This document shows, piece after piece, positions 33,742 through 47,005 of a stretch of 64,000 bases of DNA. The DNA is from Lycorma delicatula (lineage: Eukaryota; Arthropoda; Insecta; Hemiptera; Fulgoridae). The DNA is taken from positions 85,081,260-85,145,259 of the forward strand of contig NC_134458.1 in NCBI RefSeq assembly GCF_047948215.1. Direction: 5' to 3'. The notes beneath the pieces were generated by a model. The model was given only the letters and a program-made list of their open reading frames with translations. It made no database searches and was not told the origin of the DNA. How positions within the stretch are numbered: position 1 is the first letter of the stretch; each line of letters starts with the position of its first letter. Both the position numbers and the translations under genes were made by a program.

Positions 33742-34197
33742 AAAGATTTTTATGTCTTTTTCTAATAATTTAGGAGATGACTACTGTCATTAGGCTTAAG
33801 GATTGTATATTGCACAAGTATAAAGTTAAAATTAAAGAAAAAAAAAGATTTGTTATAGTAAATGTTATCGATATTATCTGGTAGAAGTACGGGGTGTTTC
33901 AGTTAAACAGTGCCTTCACGTACACCGCCTCCGATTACTGAATAACTTAAAAACCCTATAGTGTAACAGTTCTTAATTTAAATTTCTAGGTAAGTTTTTA
34001 CTAATTATTACCTTGTCTTTCACCCTTCCAACACGTTTTCGGATAAATTTCAGGTTCATACCGCCCTTGCTTTCCACCATCTTCTTTTCACAACTGAAAA
34101 AAAAACATTCAAAACCGCTTAATATTCCTTACACCAACTAAACTAAAAAAAAGGGAACGTTCCATACATGCAGAATAAAAAAAAAAATATATTTAAC
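33742..34197 (+). repeat. B spacer 28, class alpha-double-prime
   Basis: Copy of the spacer at 31108. Confidence 0.92.
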
Positions 34198-34806
34198 CAG
34201 GGTCGGCACTGCAGATGAAACAGTGCTCTCTCTACCTTACAGCCTCACGTGTATCTTCCGAACCCCTTCTTTCAATAAACAGACCAAAAAAAAAAAACAT
34301 CTGATCAACATCAAAATATCACACTGTTGGAACTGTGGAGGGCACAGTTCCATACCAGGGTCGGCACTGCCGAAGTAACAGTGCTCTCTCTATCTTACAA
34401 CCTCACGTGTAGCTTCCGAACCCCTTCTTTCAATAAACAGACCAAAAAAACAAAACATCTGAACAACATCAAAATATCACACTGTTACCAGGGTCGGCAC
34501 TGCCGAAGTAACAGTGCTCTCTCTTCTTACAGCTTAACGTGTGGCTTCCGAACCCCTTCTTTCAATAAACAGACCAAACAAAAACAAAACATCTGAACAA
34601 CATCTAAATATCACACTGCTGGAACTGTGGAGGGCACAGTTCCATACTAGGGTCGGCACTGCCGAAGTAACAGTGCTCTCTCTTCTTACAGCCTCACGTG
34701 TGGCTTCCGAACCCCTTCTTTCAATAAACAGACCAAAAAAAAACAAAACATCTGAACAACATCAAAATATCACCCTGCTGGAACTGTGAAGAGCACAGTT
34801 CCATAC
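34198..34806 (+). repeat. A array: 4 monomers, one lacking the hairpin
   Basis: Switches near 34,295 from a 31.6-kb-type monomer to the 23.43-kb type (CATCTGATCAAC). Hairpin deletion at about 34,486. Confidence 0.92.
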
Positions 34807-35263
34807 AAAGATTTTTAAACCTTTTTCTAATAACCTAGGAGATTACTAGGGTCATTCGGCTTAAGGATTGTATATTTTACAAGTATAAAGAAAGAATTAA
34901 AGAAAAAAAAAGATTTGTTATAGTAAATGTTATCGATAATATCTGGTAAAAGTACGGAGTGTTTCAGTTAAACAGTGTCTTCACGTACACCGCCTCCGAT
35001 TACTGAATAACTTAAAAATACCTATAGTGTAACAGTTCTAAATTTAAACTTCTAGGTAAGTTTTTACTAATTATTACCTTGTCTTTCACCCTTCCAACAC
35101 GTTTTCAGATAGATTTCAGGTTCATACAGCCCTTGCTTTCCACCATCTTCTTTTCACAACTGAAAAAAAACATTCAAAACCGCTTTAATATTCCTTACAC
35201 CAACTAAACTAAAAAAAAGGGAACGTTCCATACATGCAGAATAAAAAAAAATATACATTTAAC
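34807..35263 (+). repeat. B spacer 29, class beta-2
   Basis: Copy of the spacers at 23942 and 25167. Confidence 0.92.
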
Positions 35264-37160
35264 CAGGGTCGGCACTGCAGATGTAACAGTGCTCTCTCTA
35301 CCTTACAGCCTCCCGTGTAGCTTTTGAACCCCTTCTTTCAATAAACAGACCGAAAAAAAACAAAACATCTGAACAACATCAAAATATCACACTGCTGGAA
35401 CTGTGGAGTGCACAGTTCCATACTCGGGTCGGCACCGCCGAAGTAACAGTGCTCTCTCTTCTTACAGCCTCACGTGTGGCTTCCGAACCCCTTCTTTCAA
35501 TAAACAGACCAAAAAAACAAAACATCTGAACAACATCAAAATAACACACTGCTGGAACTGTGGAGGGCACAGTTCTATACCAGGATCGGCACTGCAGAAG
35601 TAACAGTGCTCTCTCTACCTTACAGCCTCACGTATATCTTCCGAACCCCTTCTTTCAATAAACAGACCAAAAAAACAAAACAGCTGAACAATATCAAAAT
35701 CTCACACTGCTGGAACTGTGGAGTGCACAGTTCCATACTAGGGTCGGCACTGCCGAAGTAACAGTGCTCTCTCTTCTTACAGCCTCACGTGTGGCTTCCG
35801 AACCCCTTCTTTCAATAAACAGACCAAAAAAAACAAAACATCTGAACAACATCAAAATAACACACTGCTGGAACTGTGGAGGGCACAGTTCTATACCAGG
35901 ATCGGCACTGCAGAAGTAACAGTGCTCTCTCTATCTTACAACCTCACGTGTAGCTTCCGAACCCCTTCTTTCAATAAACAGACCAAAAAAACAAAACATC
36001 TGAACAACATCAAAATATCACACTGTTGGAACTGTGGAGGGCACAGTTCAATACCAGGGTCGGCACTGCCGAAGTAACAGTGCTCTCTCTTCTTACAGCT
36101 TAACGTGTGGCTTCCGAACCCCTTCTTTCAATAAACAGACCAAACAAAAACAAAACATCTGAACAACATCTAAATATCACACTGCTGGAACTGTGGAGGG
36201 CACAGTTCCATACTAGGGTCGGCACTGCCGAAGTAACAGTGCTCTCTCTTCTTACAGCCTCACGTGTGGCTTCCGAACCCCTTCTTTCAATAAACAGACC
36301 AAAAAAAAAAAACATCTGAACAACATCAAAATAACACACTGCTGGAACTGTGGAGGGCACAGTTCTATACCAGGATCGGCACTGCAGAAGTAACAGTGCT
36401 CTCTCTACCTTACAGCCTCACGTATATCTTCCGAACCCCTTCTTTCAATAAACAGACCAAAAAAACAAAACATCTGAACAACATCAAAATATCACACTGT
36501 TGGAACTGTGGAGGGCACAGTTCCATACCAGGGTCGGCACTGCCGAAGTAACAGTGCTCTGTCTTCTTACAGCTTAACGTGTGGCTTCCGAACCCCTTCT
36601 TTCAATAAACAGACAAAAAAAAACAAAACATCTGAACAACATCAAAATAACACACTGCTGGAACTGTGGAGGGCACAGTTCTATACCAGGATCGGCACTG
36701 CAGAAGTAACAGTGCTCTCTCTACCTTACAGCCTCACGTGTAGCTTCCGAACCCCTTCTTTCAATAAACAGACCAAAAAAACAAAACATCTGAACAACAT
36801 CAAAATATCACACTGTTGGAACTGTGGAGGGCACAGTTCCATACCAGGGTTGGCACTGCCGAAGTAACAGTGCTCTCTCTTCTTACAGCTTAACGTGTGG
36901 CTTCCGAACCCCTTCTTTCAATAAACAGACCAAAAAAAACAAAACATCTGAACAACATCAAAATATCACACTACTGGAACTGTGGAGGGCACAGTTCCAT
37001 ACTCGGGTCGGCACTGCCGAAGTAACAGTTCTCTCTCTTCTTCCAGCCTCACGTGTGGCTTCCGAACCCCTTCTTTCAATAAACAGACCAAAAAAAACAA
37101 AACATCTGAAAAACATCAAAATATCACACTGCTGGAACTGTGGAGTGCACAGTTCCATAC
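35264..37160 (+). repeat. A array: 12 monomers
   Basis: Copy of 25624-27521, one A shorter in a homopolymer near 36,938. Confidence 0.92.
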
Positions 37161-37617
37161 AAAGATTTTTAAACCTTTTTCTAATAACCTAGGAGATTAC
37201 TACTGTCATTCGGCTTAAGGATTGTATATTTTACAAGTATAAAGAAAGAATTAAAGAAAAAAAAGATTTGTTATAGTAAATGTTATCGATAATATCTGGT
37301 AAAAGTACGGAGTGTTTCAGTTAAACAGTGTCTTCACGTACACCGCCTCTGATTACTGAATAACGTAAAAATACCTAAAGTGTAACAGTTCTAAATTTAA
37401 ATTTCTAGGTAAGTTTTTACTAATTATTACCTTGTCTTTCAACCTTCCAACACGTTTTCGGATAGATTTCAGGTTCATACAGCCCTTGCTTTCCACCATC
37501 TTCTTTTCACAACTGAAAAAAAACATTCAAAACCGCTTTAATATTCCTTACACCAACTAAACTAAAAAAAAAGGGAACGTTCCATACATGCAGAATAAAA
37601 AAAAAAATATATTTAAC
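37161..37617 (+). repeat. B spacer 30, class beta
   Basis: Copy of the spacer at 27522 with AATAACGTAAAAATACC, but ACATTCAAAACC and AAAGGGAACG. Confidence 0.92.
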
Positions 37618-38092
37618 CAGGGTCGGCACTGCAGATGTAACAGTGCTCTCTCTACCTTACAGCCTCACGTGTAGCTTCCGAACCCCTTCTTTCAATAAAC
37701 AGACCAAAAAAACAAAACATCTGAACAACATCAAAATATCACACTGTTGGAACTGTGGAGGGCACAGTTCCATACCAGGGTCGGCACTGCCGAAGTAACA
37801 GTGCTCTCTCTTCTTACAGCCTCACGTGTGGCTTCCGAACCCCTTCTTTCAATAAACAGACCAAAAAAAAACAAAACATCTTAACAATATCAAAATCTCA
37901 CACTGCTGGAACTGCGGAGGGCACAGTTCTATACCAGGATTGGCACTGCAGAAGTAACAGTGCTCTCTCTTCTTACAGCTTCACGTGTGGCTTCCGAACC
38001 CCTTCTTTCAATAAACAGACCAAAAAAAACAAAACATGTGAACAACATCAAAATAACACACTGCTGGAACTGTGGAGGGCACAGTTCCATAC
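37618..38092 (+). repeat. A array: 3 monomers
   Basis: Copy of 27979-28453. Confidence 0.92.
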
Positions 38093-38550
38093 AAAGATTT
38101 TTATATCTTTTTCTAATAATTTAGGAGATGACTACTGCCATTAGGCTTAAGGATTGTATATTGTACAAGTATAAAGTTAGAATTAAAGAAAAAAAAAGAT
38201 TTGTTATAGTAAATGTTATCGATAATATCTGGTAAAAGTACGGAGTGTTTCAGTTAAGCAGTGCCTTCACGTACACCGCCTCCGATTACTGAATAACTTA
38301 AAAAACCCTATAGTGTAACAGTTCTTAATTTAAATTTCTAGGTAAGTTTTTACTAATTATTACGTTGTTTTTCACCCTTCCAAGACGTTTTCAGTTAGAT
38401 TTCAGGTTCATACAGCCCTTGCTTTCCACCATCTTCTTTTCACATCTGAAAAAAAACATTCAAAACCGCTTTAATATTCCTTACACCAACTAAACTAAAC
38501 AAAAAGGGAACGTTCCATACATGCAGAATAAATAAAAAAATATATTTAAC
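38093..38550 (+). repeat. B spacer 31, alpha-prime with beta patch
   Basis: Copy of the spacer at 28454, with the private CCAAGACG. Confidence 0.92.
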
Positions 38551-39815
38551 CAGGGTCGGCACTGCAGATGGTACAGTGCTCTCTCTACCTTACAGCCTCG
38601 CGTGTAGCTTCCGAACCCCTTCTTTCAATAAACAGACCAAAAAAACAAAACATCTGAACAACATCAAAATATCACACCGTTGGAACTGTGGAGGGCACAG
38701 TTCCATACCAGGGTCGGCACTGCCGAAGTAACAGTGCTCTCTCTTCTTACAGCTTAACGTGTGGCTTCCGAACCCCTTCTTTCAATAAACAGACCAAAAA
38801 AAAACAAAACATCTGAACAACATCAAAATATCACACTGCTGGAACTGTGGAGGGCACAGTTCCATACTAGGGTCGGCACTGCCGAAGTAACAGTGCTCTC
38901 TCTTCTTACAGCCTCACGTGTGGCTTCCGAACCCCTTCTTTCAATAAACAGACCAAAAAAACTAAATATCTGAACAACATCAAAATAACACACTGCTGGA
39001 ACTGTGGAGGGCACAGTTCTATACCAGGATCGGCACTGCAGAAGTAAAAGTGCTCTCTCTACCTTACAGCCTCACGTATATCTTCCGAACCCCTTCTTTC
39101 AATAAACAGACCAAAAAAACAAAACATCTGAACAATATCAAAATCTCACACTGCTGGAACTGTGGAGTGCACAGTTCCATACTAGGGTCGCCACTGCCGA
39201 AGTAACAGTGCTCTCTCTTCTTACAGCCTCACGTGTGGCTTCCGAAACCCTTCTTTCAATAAACAGACCAAAAAAAACAAAACATCTGAACAACATCAAA
39301 ATAACACACTGCTGGAACTGTGGAGGGCACAGTTCTATACCAGGATCGTCACTGCAGAAGTAACAGTGCTCTCTCTATCTTACAGCCTCACGTGTAGCTT
39401 CCGAACCCCTTCTTTCAATAAACAGACCAAAAAAACAAAACATCTGAACAACATCAAAATATCACACTGTTGGAACTGTGGAGGGCACAGTTCCATACCA
39501 GGGTCGGCACTGCCGAAGTAACAGTGCTCTCTCTTCTTACAGCTTAACGTGTGGCTTCCGAACCCCTTCTTTCAATAAACAGACCAAAAAAAACAAAACA
39601 TCTGAAAAACATCAAAATATCACACTGCTGGAACTGTGGAGGGCACAGTTCCATACTAGGGTCGGCACTGCCGAAGTAACAGTGCTCTCTCTTCTTACAG
39701 CCACACGTGTGGCTTCCGAACACCTTCTTTCAATAAACAGACCAAAAAAAAACAAAACATCTGAACAACATCAAAATATCACACTGCTGGAACTGTGGAG
39801 TGCACAGTTCCATAC
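38551..39815 (+). repeat. A array: 8 monomers
   Basis: Copy of 28912-30176, with CTCGCGTG and GGGTCGCCAC. Confidence 0.92.
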
Positions 39816-40271
39816 AAAGATTTTTAAACCTTTTTCTAATAACCTAGGAGATTACTACTGTCATTCGGCTTAAGGATTGTATATTTTACAAGTATAAAAA
39901 AGAATTAAAGAAAAAAAAGATTTGTTATAGTAAATGTTATCGATAATATCTGGTAAAAGTACGGAGTGTTTCAGTTAAACAGTGTCTTCACGTACACCGC
40001 CTCTGATTACTGAATAACTTAAAAATACCTAAAGTGTAACAGTTCTAAATTTAAATTTCTAGGTAAGTTTTTACTAATTATTACCTTGTCTTTCAACCTT
40101 CCAACACGTTTTCGGATAGATTTCAGGTTCATACAGCCCTTGCTTTCCACCATCTTCTTTTCACAACTGAAAAAAAACATTCAAAACCGCTTTAATATTC
40201 CTTACACCAACTAAACTAAAAAAAAAGGGAACGTTCCATACATGCAGAATAAAAAAAAAAATATATTTAAC
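39816..40271 (+). repeat. B spacer 32, class beta
   Basis: Copy of the spacer at 30177, with TATAAAAAAGAATT. Confidence 0.92.
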
Positions 40272-40746
40272 CAGGGTCGGCACTGCAGATGTAACAGTGC
40301 TCTCTCTACCTTACAGCCTCACGTGTAGCTTCCGAACCCCTTCTTTCAATAAACAGACCAAAAAAACAAAACATCTGAACAACATCAAAATATCACACTG
40401 TTGGAACTGTGGAGAGCACAGTTCCATACCAGGGTCGGCACTGCCGAAGTAACAGTGCTCTCTCTTCTTACAGCCTCACGTGTGGCTTCCGAACCCCTTC
40501 TTTCAATAAACAGACCAAAAAAAAACAAAACATCTTAACAATATCAAAATCTCACACTGCTGGAACTGCGGAGGGCACAGTTCTATACCAGGATTGGCAC
40601 TGCAGAAGTAACAGTGCTCTCTCTTCTTACAGCTTCACGTGTGGCTTCCGAACCCCTTCTTTCAATAAACAGACCAAAAAAAACAAAACATGTGAACAAC
40701 ATCAAAATAACACACTGCTGGAACTGTGGAGGGCACAGTTCCATAC
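40272..40746 (+). repeat. A array: 3 monomers
   Basis: Copy of 30633-31107. One hairpin loop is GAGAG near 40,415. Confidence 0.92.
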
Positions 40747-41202
40747 AAAGATTTTTATGTCTTTTTCTAATAATTTAGGAGATGACTACTGTCATTAGGC
40801 TTAAGGATTGTATATTGCACAAGTATAAAGTTAAAATTAAAGAAAAAAAAAGATTTGTTATAGTAAATGTTATCGATATTATCTGGTAGAAGTACGGGGT
40901 GTTTCAGTTAAACAGTGCCTTCACGTACACCGCCTCCGATTACTGAATAACTTAAAAACCCTATAGTGTAACAGTTCTTAATTTAAATTTCTAGGTAAGT
41001 TTTTACTAATTATTACCTTGTCTTTCACCCTTCCAACACGTTTTCGGATAAATTTCAGGTTCATACCGCCCTTGCTTTCCACCATCTTCTTTTCACAACT
41101 GAAAAAAAAACATTCAAAACCGCTTAATATTCCTTACACCAACTAAACTAAAAAAAAGGGAACGTTCCATACATGCAGAATAAAAAAAAAAATATATTTA
41201 AC
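40747..41202 (+). repeat. B spacer 33, class alpha-double-prime
   Basis: Copy of the spacer at 31108. Confidence 0.92.
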
Positions 41203-41517
41203 CAGGGTCGGCACTGCAGATGAAACAGTGCTCTCTCTACCTTACAGCCTCACGTGTATCTTCCGAACCCCTTCTTTCAATAAACAGACCAAAAAAAAAA
41301 ACATCTGAACAATATCAAAATCTCACATTGCTGGAACTGCGGAGGGCACAGTTCTATACCAGGATCGGCACTGCAGAAGTTACAGTGCTCTCTCTACCTT
41401 ACAGCCTCACGTGTAGCTTCCGAACCCCTTCTTTCAATAAACAGACCAAAAAAACAAAACATCTGAACAACATCAAAATAACACACTGCTGGAACTGTTG
41501 AGGGCACAGTTCCATAC
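41203..41517 (+). repeat. A array: 2 monomers
   Basis: Copy of 31564-31878, with GAAGTTACAG and GGAACTGTTG. Confidence 0.92.
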
Positions 41518-41974
41518 AAAGATTTTTATGTCTTTTTCTAATAATTTAGGAGATGACTACTGTCATTAGGCTTAAGGATTGTATATTGCACAAGTATAAA
41601 GTTAAAATTAAAGAAAAAAAAAGATTTGTTATAGTAAATGTTATCGATATTATCTGGCAGAAGTACGGGGTGTTTCAGTTAAACAGTGCCTTCACGTACA
41701 CCGCCTCCGATTACTGAATAACTTAAAAACCCTATAGTGTAACAGTTCTTAATTTAAATTTCTAGGTAAGTTTTTACTAATTATTACGTTGTTTTTCACC
41801 CTTCCAACACGTTTTCAGTTAGATTTCAGGTTCATACAGCCCTTGCTTTCCACCATCTTCTTTTCACATCTGAAAAAAAACATTCAAAACCGCTTTAATA
41901 TTCCTTACACCAACTAAACTAAACAAAAAGGGAACGTTCCATACATGCAGAATAAATAAAAAAATATATTTAAC
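41518..41974 (+). repeat. B spacer 34, alpha-double-prime 5' with AGTTAG tail
   Basis: Copy of the spacer at 31879, with CTGGCAGAAG. Confidence 0.92.
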
Positions 41975-43082
41975 CAGGGTCGGCACTGCAGATGGTACAG
42001 TGCTCTCTCTTCTTACAGCCTCACGTGTGGCTTCCGAACCCCTTCTTTCAATAAACAGACCAAAAAAACTAAATATCTGAACAACATCAAAATAACACAC
42101 TGCTGGAACTGTGGAGGGCACAGTTCTATACCAGGATCGGCACTGCAGAAGTAACAGTGCTCTCTCTACCTTACAGCCTCACGTATATCTTCCGAACCCC
42201 TTCTTTCAATAAACAGACCAAAAAAACAAAACATCTGAACAACATCAAAATATCACACTGTTGGAACTGTGGAGGGCACAGTTCCATACCAGGGTCGGCA
42301 CTGCCGAAGTAACAGTGCTCTGTCTTCTTACAGCTTAACGTGTGGCTTCCGAACCCCTTCTTTCAATAAACAGACAAAAAAAAACAAAACATCTGAACAA
42401 CATCAAAATAACACACTGCTGGAACTGTGGAGGGCACAGTTCTATACCACGATCGGCACTGCAGAAGTAACAGTGCTCTCTCTACCTTACAGCCTCACGT
42501 GTAGCTTCCGAACCCCTTCTTTCAATAAACAGACCAAAAAAACAAAACATCTGAACAACATCAAAATATCACACTGTTGGAACTGTGGAGGGCACAGTTC
42601 CATACCAGGGTTGGCACTGCCGAAGTAACAGTGCTCTCTCTTCTTACAGCTTAACGTGTGGCTTCCGAACCCCTTCTTTCAATAAACAGACCAAAAAAAA
42701 ACAAAACATCTGAACAACATCAAAATATCACACTACTGGAACTGTGGAGGGCACAGTTCCATACTCGGGTCGGCACTGCCGAAGTAACAGTTCTCTCTCT
42801 TCTTCCAGCCTCACGTGTGGCTTCCGAACCCCTTCTTTCAATAAACAGACCAAAAAAAAACAAAACATTTGAACAACATCAAAATATCACACTACTGGAA
42901 CTGTGGAGGGCACAGTTCAATACTAGGGTCGGCACTGCCGAAGTAACAGTGCTCTCTCTTCTTACAGCCTCACGTGTGGCTTCCGAACCCCTTCTTTCAA
43001 TAAACAGAACAAAAAAAAACAACACATCTGAACAACATCAAAATATCACACTGCTGGAACTGTGGAGTGCACCGTTCCATAC
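41975..43082 (+). repeat. A array: 7 monomers
   Basis: Has TACCACGATCGGC near 42,447, AACATTTGAAC near 42,865 and CACCGTTCC just before the next B. Confidence 0.92.
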
Positions 43083-43539
43083 AAAGATTTTTAAACCTTT
43101 TTCTAATAATTTAGGAGATGACTACTGTCATTAGGTTTAAGGATTGTATATTGTACAAGTATAAAGTTAGAATTAAAGAAAAAAAAAGATTTGTTATAGT
43201 AAATGTTATCGATAATATCTGGTAAAAGTACGGAGTGTTTCAGTTAAACAGTGTCTTCACGTACACCGCCTCCGATTACTGAATAACTTAAAAATACCTA
43301 TAGTGTAACAGTTCTAAATTTAAACTTCTAGGTAAGTTTTTACTAATTATTACCTTGTCTTTCACCCTTCCAACACGTTTTCAGATAGATTTCAGGTTCA
43401 TACAGCCCTTGCTTTCCACCATCTTCTTTTCACAACTGAAAAAAAACATTCAAAACCGCTTTAATATTCCTTACACCAACTAAACTAAAGAAAAGGGAAC
43501 GTTCCATACATGCAGAATAAAAAAAAATATACATTTAAC
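43083..43539 (+). repeat. B spacer 35, alpha 5' / beta-2 3' hybrid
   Basis: ATTTAGGAGATGACTACTG and ATAAAGTTAG first, then GGTAAAAGTACGGAGTG, TTTAAACTTCTAGG and CAGATAGATTTC. The switch falls roughly between 43,165 and 43,220. Private CTAAAGAAAAGGG. Confidence 0.92.
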
Positions 43540-45598
43540 CAGGGTCGGCACTGCAGATGTAACAGTGCTCTCTCTACCTTACAGCCTCACGTGTAGCTTT
43601 TGAACCCCTTCTTTCAATAAACAGACCGAAAAAAAACAAAACATCTGAACAACATCAAAATATCACACTGCTGGAACTGTGGAGTGTACAGTTCCATACT
43701 CGGGTCGGCACCGCCGAAGTAACAGTGCTCTCTCTTCTTACAGCCTCACGTGTGGCTTCAGAACCCCTTCTTTCAATAAACAGACCAAAAAAAACAAAAC
43801 ATCTGAACAACATCAAAATAACACACTGCTGGAACTGTGGAGGGCACAGTTCTATACCAGGATCGGCACTGCAGAAGTAACAGTGCTCTCTCTACCTTAC
43901 AGCCTCACGTATATCTTCCGAACCCCTTCTTTCAATAAACAGACCAAAAAAACAAAACAGCTGAACAATATCAAAATCTCACACTGCTGGAACTGTGGAG
44001 TGCACAGTTCCATACTAGGGTCGGCACTGCCGAAGTAACAGTGCTCTCTCTTCTTACAGCCTCACGTGTGGCTTCCGAACCCCTTCTTTCAATAAACAGA
44101 CCAAAAAAAACAAATTATCTGAACAACATCAAAATAACACACTGCTGGAACTGTGGAGGGCCCAGTTCTATACCAGGATCGGCACTGCAGAAGTAACAGT
44201 GCTCTCTCTATCTTACAACCTCACGTGTAGCTTCCGAACCCCTTCTTTCAATAAACAGACCAAAAAAACAAAACATCTGAACAACATCAAAATATCACAC
44301 TGTTGGAACTGTGGAGGGCACAGTTCAATACCAGGGTCGGCACTGCCGAAGTAACAGTGCTCTCTCTTCTTACAGCTTAACGTGTGGCTTCCGAACCCCT
44401 TCTTTCAATAAACAGACCAAACAAAAACAAAACATCTGAACAACATCTAAATATCACACTGCTGGAACTGTGGAGGGCACAGTTCCATACTAGGGTCGGC
44501 ACTGCCGAAGTAACAGTGCTCTCTCTTCTTACAGCCTCACGTGTGGCTTCCGAACCCCTTCTTTCAATAAACAGACCAAAAAAAAAAAACATCTGAACAA
44601 CATCAAAATAACACACTGCTGGAACTGTGGAGGGCACAGTTCTATACCAGGATCGGCACTGCAGAAGTAACAGTGCTCTCTCTACCTTACAGCCTCACGT
44701 ATATCTTCCGAACCCCTTCTTTCAATAAACAGACCAAAAAAACAAAACATCTGAACAACATCAAAATATCACACTGTTGGAACTGTGGAGGGCACAGTTC
44801 CATACCAGGGTCGGCACTGCCGAAGTAACAGTGCTCTGTCTTCTTACAGCTTAACGTGTGGCTTCCGAACCCCTTCTTTCAATAAACAGACAAAAAAAAA
44901 CAAAACATCTGAACAACATCAAAATAACACACTGCTGGAACTGTGGAGGGCACAGTTCTATACCACGATCGGCACTGCAGAAGTAACAGTGCTCTCTCTA
45001 CCTTACAGCCTCACGTGTAGCTTCCGAACCCCTTCTTTCAATAAACAGACCAAAAAAACAAAACATCTGAACAACATCAAAATATCACACTGTTGGAACT
45101 GTGGAGGGCACAGTTCCATACCAGGGTTGGCACTGCCGAAGTAACAGTGCTCTCTCTTCTTACAGCTTAACGTGTGGCTTCCGAAACCCTTCTTTCAATA
45201 AACAGACCAAAAAAAAACAAAACATCTGAACAACATCAAAATATCACACTACTGGAACTGTGGAGGGCACAGTTCCATACTCGGGTCGGCACTGCCGAAG
45301 TAACAGTTCTCTCTCTTCTTCCAGCCTCACGTGTGGCTTCCGAACCCCTTCTTTCAATAAACAGACCAAAAAAAAACAAAACATTTGAACAACATCAAAA
45401 TATCACACTACTGGAACTGTGGAGGGCACAGTTCAATACTAGGGTCGGCACTGCCGAAGTAACAGTGCTCTCTCTTCTTCCAGCCTCACGTGTGGCTTCC
45501 GAACCCCTTCTTTCAATAAACAGAACAAAAAAAAACAACACATCTGAACAACATCAAAATATCACACTGCTGGAACTGTGGAGTGCACAGTTCCATAC
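43540..45598 (+). repeat. A array: 13 monomers
   Basis: Has GGAGTGTACAG near 43,682, GGCTTCAGAAC near 43,755, CAAATTATCTG near 44,111 and GGCCCAGTTC near 44,159. Ends in the second copy of the 2,516-bp duplication. Confidence 0.92.
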
Positions 45599-46056
45599 AA
45601 AGATTTTTAAACCTTTTTCTAATAACCTAGGAGATTACTAGGGTCATTCGGCTTAAGGATTGTATATTTTACAACAATAAAGAAAGAATTAAAGAAAAAA
45701 AAAGATTTGTTATAGTAAATGTTATCGATAATATCTGGTAAAAGTACGGAGTGTTTCAGTTAAACAGTGTCTTCACGTACACCGCCTCCGATTACTGAAT
45801 AACTTAAAAAACCCTATAGTGTAACAGTTCTTAATTTAAATTTCTTGGTAAGTTTTTACTAATTATTACCTTGTCTTTCACCCTTCCAACACGTTTTCGG
45901 ATAGATTTCAGGTTCATACCGCCCTTGCTTTCCACCATCTTCTTTTCACAACTGAAAAAAAACCATACAAAACCGCTTTAATATTCTTTATACCAACTAA
46001 ACTAAAAAAAAGGGAACGTTCCATACATGCAGAATAAAAAAAAATATACATTTAAC
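45599..46056 (+). repeat. B spacer 36, beta-2 5' / 22.6-kb-type 3' hybrid
   Basis: GATTACTAGGGTCATTCGG and the private ACAACAATAAAG, then AAAAAACCCTATAG, TTCTTGGTAAG and AAACCATACAAAACC as at 22558. Reciprocal in sense to the hybrid at 43083. Confidence 0.92.
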
Positions 46057-47005
46057 CAGGGTCGGCACTGCAGATGGTACAGTGCTTTCTCTACCTTACA
46101 GCCTCACGTGTAGCTTCCGAACCCCTTCTTTCAATAAACAGACCAAAAAAAACAAAACATCTGAACAACATCAAAATAACACACTGCTGGAACTGTGGAG
46201 GGCACAGTTCTATACCAGGATCGGCACTGCAGAAGTAACAGTGCTCTCTCTACCTTACAGCCTCACGTATATCTTCCGAACCCCTTCTTTCAATAAACAG
46301 ACCAAAAAACAAAACAGCTGAACAATATCAAAATCTCACACTGCTGGAACTGTGGAGTGCACAGTTCCAAACTAGGGTCGGCACTGCCGAAGTAACAGTG
46401 CTCTCTCTTCTTACAGCCTCACGTGTGGCTTCCGAACCCCTTCTTTCAATAAACAGACAAAAAAAAACAAAACATCTGAACAACATCAAAATAACACACT
46501 GCTGGAACTGTGGAGGGCACAGTTCTATACCAGGATCGGCACTGCAGAAGTAACAGTGCTCTCTCTACCTTACAGCCTCACGTGTAGCTTCCGAACCCCT
46601 TCTTTCAATAAACAGACCAAAAAAACAAAACATCTGAACAACATCAAAATATCACACTGTTGGAACTGTGGAGGGCACAGTTCCATACCAGGGTTGGCAC
46701 TGCCGAAGTAACAGTGCTCTCTCTTCTTACAGCTTAACGTGTGGCTTCCGAACCCCTTCTTTCAATAAACAGACCAAAAAAAAACAAAACATCTGAACAA
46801 CATCAAAATATCACACTCCTGGAACTGTGGAGGGCACAGTTCCATACTCGGGTCGGCACTGCCGAAGTAACAGTTCTCTCTCTTCTTCCAGCCTCACGTG
46901 TGGCTTCCGAACCCCTTCTTTCAATAAACAGACCAAAAAAAACAAAACATCTGAAAAACATCAAAATATCACACTGCTGGAACTGTGGAGTGCACAGTTC
47001 CATAC
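46057..47005 (+). repeat. A array: 6 monomers
   Basis: Has the shortest A run seen, GACCAAAAAACAAAAC near 46,302, and CACACTCCTGG near 46,815. Confidence 0.92.

Larger units (their letters stand above)
30050..34285 (+). repeat. 2,634-bp duplication inside the left arm region
   Basis: The run with B at 30177 and 31108 recurs with B at 32810 and 33742 (offsets 2,633 and 2,634). The two copies join near 32,680, inside a monomer that starts as the 31.7-kb type (GAAGTTACAG) and continues as the 30.06-kb type (CCACACGTGTGG). Edges approximate. Confidence 0.75.
34380..42145 (+). repeat. Segmental duplication of about 9.64 kb, right arm
   Basis: Mirrors 24,740-32,505. Upstream, 34,300-34,806 also matches 23,435-23,941 at offset 10,865, showing that this arm holds a single copy of the 1,225-bp unit. 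Few differences seen, for example GGAGAGCAC near 40,415. Confidence 0.85.
42085..45620 (+). repeat. 2,516-bp duplication
   Basis: About 42,085-43,105 recurs at about 44,601-45,621, sharing TACCACGATCGGC, AACATTTGAAC and AGAACAAAAAAAAACAAC. The copies part just inside the B spacers at 43083 and 45599. Edges approximate. Confidence 0.8.
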
